A stretch of 64,000 nt of DNA, taken from the NCBI RefSeq assembly GCF_000733775.1, contig NZ_JPOE01000002.1, forward strand, positions 1,302,001-1,366,000. The letters run 5' to 3'. The translations under genes and the position numbers were made by a program. The notes beneath the pieces are model-generated. The model had not been told where the DNA came from, did not search any database, and was given only the letters and a program-made list of their open reading frames with translations. This DNA comes from Thiomonas sp. FB-Cd (GTDB taxonomy: Bacteria > Pseudomonadota > Gammaproteobacteria > Burkholderiales > Burkholderiaceae_C). Of the stretch, positions 7,168-14,462 are shown in pieces (position 1 is the stretch's first letter; every line of letters starts with the position of its first letter).

Positions 7168-8217
7168 TCAGTGTTTGTGCCGGTGATGGATATCTGGGTA
7201 ATGCAAATGAGTGTGCGTCAGCGCTTGGTGACGATGGGGATGCGCGTGCGGTTGCGCGCCATCCCAGACGAAATCATGCGCATGCTGGTGGTGCTCGTCG
7301 TGCCAGTGACGATGAGCATGCTCCAGCGGCTCGTGCGTGTGTTCATGCGCATGCCGCTCCCTGATGTGGAGCCAGACGCCCAGTGCCATGAGTAGTGCCG
7401 CCGCCCAGAATAGGGCTGAGGGCATACGTGGCCACAGGGCCAGCGAAATGACGACCCCGAAAAGCGGCGCCACTGCAAAATAGGCTCCCGTGCGCGCAGT
7501 ACCAAGCGTGCGCAGTCCGACAACGAAAAGGGTCAGGCTCACGCCATAGCCGAGAAACCCCACCAGCATGCTGCTCGCCATGGCCGGCAGGCCCGGCATT
7601 GAGGCGCCTGCGGCCAAAGCCAAGCCCGTGTTGCAGGCCCCTGCCAAGAGGCCCTTCAAGCACGCCACCAGCATCGCATCATTCGTCGACACCTTGCGCG
7701 TCAGGTTGTTATCGATGGCCCAAGCCAGACACGCACCGACGATGAGCAGGGAGCCCGGCGATAGCTTCGCTCCACCGGGCTCCCAGGAAAGCAAGAGTCC
7801 ACCGGCAACGATGGCACCCATGCCGAGGACGATTTGCCGATCCGTGTTCTCTTTAAATACAAGCCACGCCATGGCGGCCGTGAGCACGCCCTCGACGTTG
7901 AGCAGCAGTGATGCCGTTGCGCCATCGATTTGCGTCAACGCCCACATCAGCAGCGCCGGGGCAATGACCCCGCCGAACACGATGGCACCAAGCAGCCATG
8001 GCATCTCGCGCGCGGGAATGCGCAGCTCTCCAGCGGCCTCAGCGCCGCGAATCCTCCGCAAAGCCAACAGCAACCCCAAACCAAGCCCGCTGCCGAGATA
8101 CAGCAAACCAGCCAGCAGCAAAGGTGGCACATCGCCCACGAGCAACTTCGCGAGTGGTGTGCTCGCGCCGAACAGGAGTGCGGCGCCGAGTGCCGGGGCG
8201 GCTGAACGCAGAGACAT
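7168..8217 (-). CDS. EamA-family (DMT) transporter with a histidine-rich C-terminal tail
   Basis: The 349-residue membrane protein has about ten hydrophobic helices in two EamA repeats (FGASTPLAKLLVGDVPPLLL near the start; a second repeat from about residue 150). Such proteins export small metabolites. The last 65 or so residues are a cytoplasmic-looking tail packed with His (HAHEHTHEPLEHAHRHWHDE, then further HxH runs). The ATG at 8217 starts directly at the first helix; upstream in-frame sequence looks non-coding. The tail suggests metal binding or metal-responsive activity, as in other His-rich transporters (inference). The substrate is unknown. Confidence 0.85.
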   Translation of the reverse strand: MSLRSAAPALGAALLFGASTPLAKLLVGDVPPLLLAGLLYLGSGLGLGLLLALRRIRGAEAAGELRIPAREMPWLLGAIVFGGVIAPALLMWALTQIDGATASLLLNVEGVLTAAMAWLVFKENTDRQIVLGMGAIVAGGLLLSWEPGGAKLSPGSLLIVGACLAWAIDNNLTRKVSTNDAMLVACLKGLLAGACNTGLALAAGASMPGLPAMASSMLVGFLGYGVSLTLFVVGLRTLGTARTGAYFAVAPLFGVVISLALWPRMPSALFWAAALLMALGVWLHIRERHAHEHTHEPLEHAHRHWHDEHHQHAHDFVWDGAQPHAHPHRHQALTHTHLHYPDIHHRHKH

Positions 8218-8770
8218 GGTGAAGCAGAAGCGCCTGGGAGCGCAATCGTTGAAGGTTTCCCGCATTGTCTCTGATCGCAGAAGCTTCAAAGCGGCCGCGA
8301 CGAGGCCGAGGCCATGCATGGAGCGCGTCGCCCAACGACCTGACTGAAGTCCACGGCACGACGCAAACGCCAAGATTGCCGGGCCTTCACGGCAAGCGTG
8401 GGCCGATGCGCTGGCGCCGTCTCGGCTCTTGGCCGGATGCACGGCAAGCTCCTGCGCTTGAGGGATGCCGCGTGGGTCTTCGCCGAATGCCGCGCACGCG
8501 ATGCTCCCAAAGAGCGGCTGTTGAGCCACGCGGTCACCGTGTCCTTGGCCGAGGGCCCGCATCATTCAAGTGCCTCGGGCGTGACCGATTTCACACTTTC
8601 GCCATTTTTTCCGGACAGCGTGGGTGGCGGCGCCCGCGCGTTTCGGCCAGAATGGGTCTAGTCATTCAATCCACTCCTGCAGCGCCTGCGTCCGATGTTT
8701 CCATCGAAATTTTGGACGCTCGGCACCGCAGCATTCCGAACAACCAGCAAGACTGTCATTGGCGAGGCCC
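8218..8770. other. Intergenic region between divergent genes
   Basis: About 550 bases separate the divergently transcribed EamA transporter and the globin/GGDEF gene. Open frames on both strands lack start signals or recognisable products. Promoters for both neighbours must lie here, but I could not identify a convincing -35/-10 pair. Confidence 0.45.
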
Positions 8771-9790
8771 ATGATGCAAATTCTGATGGAGTTCCTGCAA
8801 CTCACTGCCGATGAAGTGCAGGCCTTGGTGGCGTGCGCGCCACAATTGCTCAGCAGGCTGGACGCGTTTGCGAAGACCTTTGCTGAGCAAATCCAAGCGC
8901 AGGCCGACGACGAGGGTGCATTGGCTGGGCTCAGCAAGGATCAGCGCCTCGAGCTGGCAACCATGCAGACCGATCATTACCGCGAACTGCTGGCCTCGGA
9001 GTACACGCAGCAACTGCAGCACCGCATGGTGGAGATCGGGGCGTTGTACTACCGCTGGGGTCTGCCACCCATGTGGATCATGACCACGTCGTCGCTGTTT
9101 GCCGCCGAGTTCGAGACGTTTGCCGCCGATCTGTCGCTGGCTCAACGCCGCCCGCTCATGGGCGCCTTGTACAAGCGCTTGCGCCGCGACGAGGCCTGGC
9201 AGATGGAAGGCTATCGACAGGCGGCCGAACGCGTGCGACGCCAGCTTGAACGAAGCCCCTTGCGCGACGCCCTGACCGGCTCGCTCAACGGCGATGCACT
9301 CCAGGAAATGCTGCCCAGCGCCCTGGCTCGCGCGCGTCGGCATGGCAGCAAGGTCTTGGTGGGATTGCTGGAATTCGATGACTTCAGCGCCCTGACCGCG
9401 GCGCAGGGCAACGCGGTGGGAGATGCCGTGCTACAGCAACTTGCCGACCGGCTGCGCAATGCACTGCGCAAAACCGATCTTGTGGTGCGACTCGAAGGTG
9501 ACCGCTTTGCCGTGGTGCTCGAAGATATTTACCGCATCGAGGCCGTCGCGCCCCTGCTTGAGCGCCTGCAGATGGACCTGAACCTGCCCTACACGCTGTC
9601 GGATACGGTGCTGTGGCAATGTCCGCTGAGCATCGGCATCACGGTGTTCCCCGATGACAACGTCGACGCGCCGGAGTTGTTGCGCCATGCCCAGCAGGCC
9701 ATGCACAACGCCCGCACCAGCAAGTCCCACCGCGAGTGCTTCTGGTCCTTCTATGGCCGCGAAGTCGATGCGCTGATGGCTGCGGCCTAA
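8771..9790 (+). CDS. Globin-coupled sensor with degenerate GGDEF domain
   Basis: The 339-residue protein has an N-terminal protoglobin-like domain (about 5-150) and a C-terminal GGDEF domain (about 165-330). In globin-coupled sensors the haem-ligand His sits in a motif H-x-R-x-G-L. Here the aligned residue is Tyr93 (YYRWGL), so haem binding is doubtful. The GGDEF motif reads EGDRF (242-246), which should abolish cyclase activity, while the I-site RKTD (233-236) remains at the right distance. It may be a c-di-GMP receptor or dimer partner rather than an enzyme. The ATG at 8771 follows GCGAGG. Its stop lies 11 bases before the next gene's likely start, so they form an operon. Confidence 0.85.
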   Translation: MMQILMEFLQLTADEVQALVACAPQLLSRLDAFAKTFAEQIQAQADDEGALAGLSKDQRLELATMQTDHYRELLASEYTQQLQHRMVEIGALYYRWGLPPMWIMTTSSLFAAEFETFAADLSLAQRRPLMGALYKRLRRDEAWQMEGYRQAAERVRRQLERSPLRDALTGSLNGDALQEMLPSALARARRHGSKVLVGLLEFDDFSALTAAQGNAVGDAVLQQLADRLRNALRKTDLVVRLEGDRFAVVLEDIYRIEAVAPLLERLQMDLNLPYTLSDTVLWQCPLSIGITVFPDDNVDAPELLRHAQQAMHNARTSKSHRECFWSFYGREVDALMAAA

Positions 9791-9801
9791 GGACGCGAGC
9801 A

Positions 9802-12800
9802 TTGAGGCCCACCATTCCGGACGCCCTGCTGGCGCAGGCGTTGAATGCGATATCCGAGGCATCGCTGATCACGGATGCGCAGCAGCTTGTGCTGCATGCC
9901 AACGCGGCCTTCACGGAGGTCACGGGTTATGCCGCCGATGAGATTGTGGGGCGCGATTGCCGCCTGCTGCAAGGCTCTCAGACCGACCCCACCACGGTGC
10001 GGCAGATTCGCCAGGCGCTTGAGCAGGGCAAGACCTTCCGCGGTGAAATTCTCAACTATCGCAAGAATGGTTCGCCATTCTGGAACGCGCTCACGATCAC
10101 CCCCATGCTGGACGCGTCGGCGCAGGTGACGCACTTCGTCAGTGTGCAGCGCGATGTCACGCAGCAGCGCATGTTGCGCGACCAATTGCACCACCAGGCC
10201 TGGCACGACCCGTTGACGGGTCTGCCCAATCGCCTCGGATTGTCCCAGCATGTCGGCGATGCCATCGCGCGTGCCCAGCGCAACCACACGGCGCTGGCCA
10301 TGGGCATGATCGACCTGGACGATTTCAAGTCCATCAACGACAACTGGGGCCACCTGGCTGGCGACGCGCTGCTGCGCGAGCTGGCCCGCCGTCTTCAAAG
10401 CCGCCTGCGCGCGACCGACTATCTCGCCAGGCTCGGTGGCGATGAACTCGTCATCGTGTTGGAGGGCCTGGATGCGGGACGCACCACGGATGAGCTCACC
10501 GCCCTGGCCCATCGTCTTCACGCCGCCGTGGAGTCCGCCTTTGAGGTCACGCCCGGGCAGTTCGCGGAAGTCGACATGCGCATGGGTGTGGCCCTGTATC
10601 CCAGTCATGGCGACGAGCCGGATCATCTCTTGCGTCTGGCCGATGCGGCGCTGTATCAGGCCAAGGCGCACAAACACGACGGTTCCCGGTGGTGGCGCGC
10701 CTGGGGCGAATCCGAGCCGCTGGATGCGGCACTGTCCGTGCACGACTCCGGGCTCGACCCCTACGGCTGGCAGGCGTCGGCGCTGCTGGAAGAGATCCGC
10801 TTGCCGCTGCACAAGGTGGTCACGCAGTTCGTCAAGCGGTTTTATGCGGGCATGCGCCAGCGCAGCGAACCCTCGGCGGTGTTGAATCAGCTCAGTGCTC
10901 AAGAACACGCCCATCTGCAGGCATCGCAGGGCGAGCACCTCTTGCAGCTGCTCGCCCCGGCCGTGCTGGAGGCCGACCACCGCAGCAAGGCCCTGCAGCT
11001 CGGTCGCATCCATGCCCTCGTGGGGCTGGGGTCCAGCGAGGCGGTCCTGGCCATGCAGGATTACTCCAGCTTGCTGCACGGCATGGTCCAGGCGCTTGCC
11101 TGGCGCGTGGAACGGCGGGGCGCACTCTTCGGGGTCATCAACGAGCGTCTCAAGCGCGAAATGCAGTGGGAGCTCGAGGGCATGAATCGGGTTGACCAGT
11201 CCCGCCGATCGGCGCCCGCGTTGATGGAGTCGCAAGCAGACACATGGACCAAGGCGGGCGACTTCATTGACTCGGCCCTGTCGGCGATCTTTCAACAGCC
11301 CGAAGGGATTCAAGGCATCGCCTACCTGGAGCCGAGCAGCGAAGATGACATCGTTGTGCGCTGCTCAATCGGCTGCTCGCCGGCGTACTTTGCCGACCTG
11401 ACCAACGCCGGGGTCGAGCTCACCTTTCATGCAGCGAATCCAACCCTGAATCAGACCAGCGTGGTCAGCGCCTGGCTCAGCGGCGAAATCGCTACCCGGA
11501 CCAACTACGCGCTGCATCCGGGATTGAGCACCATTCAGCCCATCGCGCTGCGGCACGGCATTCGCAGTTCGGCCTCCATCCCGCTGTCGGGCAAAGCCGG
11601 CAATCCAGCGGCCGTTCTCACGCTGTTTGGCGCCTACCCCAACCAGTTCGAGTCGTGGTCCGCCCAGCTCTGGTTGCGCTCGCTGCAGCAGATCTTTCAG
11701 CGCCATGTGGCGCAGGGTCAAGGTTCACCCAAGATCGCGCAGTCGCGTGAGGACCGCGAGCGCTATCGCCGCCTGCTGCACGGGGACGGGTTGCGCATGC
11801 ACATGCAGCCCATTGTCGACTTGTATACGGGGCGCTTCGTCAAGGTCGAGGCCCTTGCGCGCCTGGACGATGCCGGCGAGCTGATCTCGCCCCTTCGCTT
11901 TCTGCAAGCCTGTGGTGAGCAGGACCTGGCGTGGCTGTTTCGCACCGGCCTGGCCCAGGCTTTGCGCTGGCTGCGAACCTGGGAAGATGCCGGCTTGATC
12001 CTCGATTTGAGCATCAACCTGCCGCCATCGGTGCTCATCATGCCCGAATGTCCATCCTGGGTCCAGCAGGCGCTGCATGCAGCCCAGGTCGTGCCGCAGC
12101 GGCTCACCCTGGAGCTTCTGGAGTCCGAAGAGAGCGCAGACATCAACCGGCGTGATGCAAGCGTTGCAGAGCTTGCAAACCTCGGCGTGAACTTGGCCAT
12201 GGATGACCTGGGCTCCGGCTACAGCAGCCTTCAGCGCCTGCAGGCGCTACCCTTTCACGCCGTCAAGATTGACCAGTACCCGGTGCGCCACGCGGTGGAG
12301 TCACCGGAGAAGTCCATCCCCTTTCTCGGCGCGCTGGTGCGCATGGCTCAAGGCATGGGCATACGCGTTGCCATGGAGGGCCTGGAGACGCCCGAACTCG
12401 TTGAAATGGCCACCGCCCTGGGTGTGGATTGGGGACAAGGCTATGCAATCGCCAAGCCGATGCCGCCGCAAAGTGTGGTGGATTGGGCGGCCCAGTGGAC
12501 CTGGAGTCTCAACCCGGACAAACCGCGGCATGCGATGGGACAGCGCGCCAGGGCGTTCAGCCGCGAATCCCTGGCGCTTGATTGGAAGCGGGCCATCGAA
12601 ACCCATCAGCGCTGGTGGCAGGACTTTGAGAGCAGCCTGTTCGAGGCGGGCAAACCGCTTGAGTGGCAAATCGCCTGCCGTGACGACAAATGCCACCTCG
12701 GGCGCTGGCTGTACCGGCACCGCAAGACGTGCGGCGTGGAGCAGCGTCCCCTGTTCGATCGCGTGGTGGCCGAGCATGCGCGGTTTCACACAATGGCTGG

Positions 12801-13020
12801 CCACCTGTTGCGCCGTGTGCAAGAAGGCGAGGACCGGCAGTCCGTCATGCTTGCGTTGCGTCACGGCGCCCTCCCCGAGGTGTCCGCGCGCCTGATCGGA
12901 TTGCTGCAGGAACTCGGCGGTCTGGTGCCTGATGAAGCGGCCGATGCCGGCGGCACTGCGCCGCATGCGAACCTGGCGGCCCCCCTGGAGGCGCGCTCGC
13001 TCAGCACGGCATCGTCGTGA
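9802..13020 (+). CDS. PAS-GGDEF-globin-GAF-EAL-CZB cyclic-di-GMP protein
   Basis: A 1072-residue cytoplasmic multidomain protein. In order: PAS (about 5-120); GGDEF (about 125-300, GGDEL at 212-216 and I-site RATD at 203-206); globin-coupled-sensor-like domain (about 320-460, with candidate haem His404 in RIHALVGL); GAF-like (about 485-640); EAL (about 655-895, with EAL at 683-685, DDLGSGYSS, KID, EGLET and QGY all present); and a chemoreceptor zinc-binding (CZB) domain (about 930-1010) with His935, Cys964, His992 and His996. Both c-di-GMP enzyme sites look usable. The TTG at 9802 is chosen because GGACGCGAG precedes it and the stop of the globin/GGDEF gene lies just upstream; an earlier frame-open extension overlaps that gene. 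Gas, redox and zinc inputs on one turnover protein is the inferred role. Confidence 0.88.
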   Translation: MRPTIPDALLAQALNAISEASLITDAQQLVLHANAAFTEVTGYAADEIVGRDCRLLQGSQTDPTTVRQIRQALEQGKTFRGEILNYRKNGSPFWNALTITPMLDASAQVTHFVSVQRDVTQQRMLRDQLHHQAWHDPLTGLPNRLGLSQHVGDAIARAQRNHTALAMGMIDLDDFKSINDNWGHLAGDALLRELARRLQSRLRATDYLARLGGDELVIVLEGLDAGRTTDELTALAHRLHAAVESAFEVTPGQFAEVDMRMGVALYPSHGDEPDHLLRLADAALYQAKAHKHDGSRWWRAWGESEPLDAALSVHDSGLDPYGWQASALLEEIRLPLHKVVTQFVKRFYAGMRQRSEPSAVLNQLSAQEHAHLQASQGEHLLQLLAPAVLEADHRSKALQLGRIHALVGLGSSEAVLAMQDYSSLLHGMVQALAWRVERRGALFGVINERLKREMQWELEGMNRVDQSRRSAPALMESQADTWTKAGDFIDSALSAIFQQPEGIQGIAYLEPSSEDDIVVRCSIGCSPAYFADLTNAGVELTFHAANPTLNQTSVVSAWLSGEIATRTNYALHPGLSTIQPIALRHGIRSSASIPLSGKAGNPAAVLTLFGAYPNQFESWSAQLWLRSLQQIFQRHVAQGQGSPKIAQSREDRERYRRLLHGDGLRMHMQPIVDLYTGRFVKVEALARLDDAGELISPLRFLQACGEQDLAWLFRTGLAQALRWLRTWEDAGLILDLSINLPPSVLIMPECPSWVQQALHAAQVVPQRLTLELLESEESADINRRDASVAELANLGVNLAMDDLGSGYSSLQRLQALPFHAVKIDQYPVRHAVESPEKSIPFLGALVRMAQGMGIRVAMEGLETPELVEMATALGVDWGQGYAIAKPMPPQSVVDWAAQWTWSLNPDKPRHAMGQRARAFSRESLALDWKRAIETHQRWWQDFESSLFEAGKPLEWQIACRDDKCHLGRWLYRHRKTCGVEQRPLFDRVVAEHARFHTMAGHLLRRVQEGEDRQSVMLALRHGALPEVSARLIGLLQELGGLVPDEAADAGGTAPHANLAAPLEARSLSTASS

Positions 13021-13173
13021 TGGCTCGCCGTTGTCGCCTCCATTCGTTGGACCCTCACCTTGACCAGATGCGCGACAAGCCCGGTCCTTCAGGGTGGGGA
13101 AGGATAGCGCGGATGCCACAGGCATCCATCGTCTCTTGAAGTAGCGCCCGATTAGCTGTATATTAAACCAGTC

Positions 13174-14397
13174 ATGAAGCGACTCCAGGCGTTCAAGTTC
13201 GAGCTTCGGCCAAACGGTCAGCAGCAGCGCCAGATGCGCCGCTTCGCGGGCTCGTGCCGGTTCGTGTTCAACAAGGCGCTGGCGTTGCAGAAGGCGCGCT
13301 TCGAGCACGGCGAGAAGAAGCTGGGCTACGCCGGGCTGTGCAAGGAACTCACCGCCTGGCGCAACGGATCGGACACGCCTTGGCTCGGCGAGGCGCCGAT
13401 CCACCCGTTGCAACAGGCGCTCAAGGATCTGGAGCGCGCCTATGCCAACTTCTTCGCCAAACGCGCGGACTTTCCGCGTTTCAAGAAGAAGGGCCATGGC
13501 GGGAGTTTCCGCTACCCCGACCCGAAACAGATCAAGCTCGACCAAGCCAATTCCCGCATCTTCTTGCCCAAGCTGGGGTGGCTGCGCTACCGCAACAGCC
13601 GGGACGTTCTCGGTGCGGTGCGCAACGCCACGGTGAGTTTCAGCGCAGGCAAGTGGTTTGTGTCGATCCAGAGCGAGCGTGAGGTTGAGCCACCCATCCC
13701 GAGCGCCACCAGCGCCATCGGGATTGATGTGGGCATCGCTCGCTTGGCCACGCTCTCGGATGGGACGTTCGTGGCGCCGCTGAACAGTTTCAGGACGCAT
13801 GAGGTGCGGCTGGCGCGGTACCAGCGGGCGATGAGCCGCAAGGTGAAGTTCAGCAACAACTGGAGAAAAGCCAAACGCAGAGTGCAACGCATTCACGCCC
13901 GCATCGCCAATGCCCGACGCGACTTCCTGCACAAGGCCACGACATCCATCAGCCAAAACCACGCGATGGTGTGTATCGAGGACTTGCAGGTGAGAAACAT
14001 GTCCAAGTCGAGCAGAGGCAGTGCCGAGAAGCCGGGGACGAATGTCCGGGCCAAAAGCGGCTTGAACAAGTCGATCCTGGACCAGGGCTGGGCCGAGTTT
14101 CGCAGGCAACTGGACTACAAGCTCCAGTGGAGCGGCGGATGGCTCGTTGCGGTGCCGCCGCACAACACGAGCCGAACCTGCCCGTGCTGCGGCCACATCG
14201 CGGCGGACAATCGCCGCACGCAGGCGCAGTTCAAGTGCGTGGCGTGTGGCTATGCGAATCATGCCGATGTTGTCGGCGCGATGAATAGTTTGGCGCGGGG
14301 ACACCGCGTTGCAGCCTGTGGAGAGGTGGTGCATTCAGGCCCCTCGATGAAGCAGGAACCCACCGAAGCGACTGCGCACGAGGTCACTCATGCGTAG
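13174..14397 (+). CDS. tnpB: TnpB RNA-guided nuclease (IS605 OrfB)
   Basis: The 407-residue protein has the full TnpB plan: an N-terminal helix-turn-helix region, then a RuvC-like nuclease with Asp in GIDVGIARLATL, Glu in VCIEDLQVRNM and Asp in NHADVVGAMN. A four-Cys zinc ribbon (CPCCGH then CVACGY) sits between the last two. TnpB proteins cut DNA guided by an omega-RNA made from the element's right end. All catalytic residues are present, so the gene looks intact and recent. The start MKRLQAFKFELRP is the family's usual one. Without tnpA, movement would need a transposase supplied from elsewhere. Confidence 0.93.
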   Translation: MKRLQAFKFELRPNGQQQRQMRRFAGSCRFVFNKALALQKARFEHGEKKLGYAGLCKELTAWRNGSDTPWLGEAPIHPLQQALKDLERAYANFFAKRADFPRFKKKGHGGSFRYPDPKQIKLDQANSRIFLPKLGWLRYRNSRDVLGAVRNATVSFSAGKWFVSIQSEREVEPPIPSATSAIGIDVGIARLATLSDGTFVAPLNSFRTHEVRLARYQRAMSRKVKFSNNWRKAKRRVQRIHARIANARRDFLHKATTSISQNHAMVCIEDLQVRNMSKSSRGSAEKPGTNVRAKSGLNKSILDQGWAEFRRQLDYKLQWSGGWLVAVPPHNTSRTCPCCGHIAADNRRTQAQFKCVACGYANHADVVGAMNSLARGHRVAACGEVVHSGPSMKQEPTEATAHEVTHA

Positions 14398-14462
14398 CGC
14401 CGTAGGAATCCCCGTCCTTCCCGCGCAAGCGGTGGCGAAAGCCAAGGGCGGGGTGGATGTCA
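14300..14462 (+). ncRNA. Putative omega-RNA scaffold at the tnpB 3' end
   Basis: In TnpB elements the guide RNA overlaps the tnpB 3' end and the right end; the guide is the flanking DNA just beyond it. Here a 10-base-pair stem with one G-U pair (14410-14419 with 14444-14453) and the terminal GGATGTCAA fit such a scaffold. The guide would start at about 14463. The 5' limit given is only a guess based on known family sizes. Confidence 0.5.

Larger units (their letters stand above)
13075..14462 (+). mobile_element. IS200/IS605-family element carrying tnpB only
   Basis: The element holds a tnpB gene and no tnpA. The right end carries the stem CCCCGTCCTT (14410-14419) paired with AAGGGCGGGG (14444-14453), followed by TGGATGTCAA, as is typical of IS605 right ends. 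A similar shorter hairpin (GGTCCTTCAGGGTGGGGA, about 13083) marks the left side. A promoter-like TGTATATTAAA precedes tnpB. Exact boundaries are approximate, because IS605 elements have no terminal inverted repeats or target duplications. It sits between two c-di-GMP genes. Confidence 0.75.

Noticed and set aside
13021..13174. CRISPR-like or short repeats near tnpB
   Set aside because: Only the IS left-end hairpin is present; no repeat-spacer pattern was found here or elsewhere in the window.
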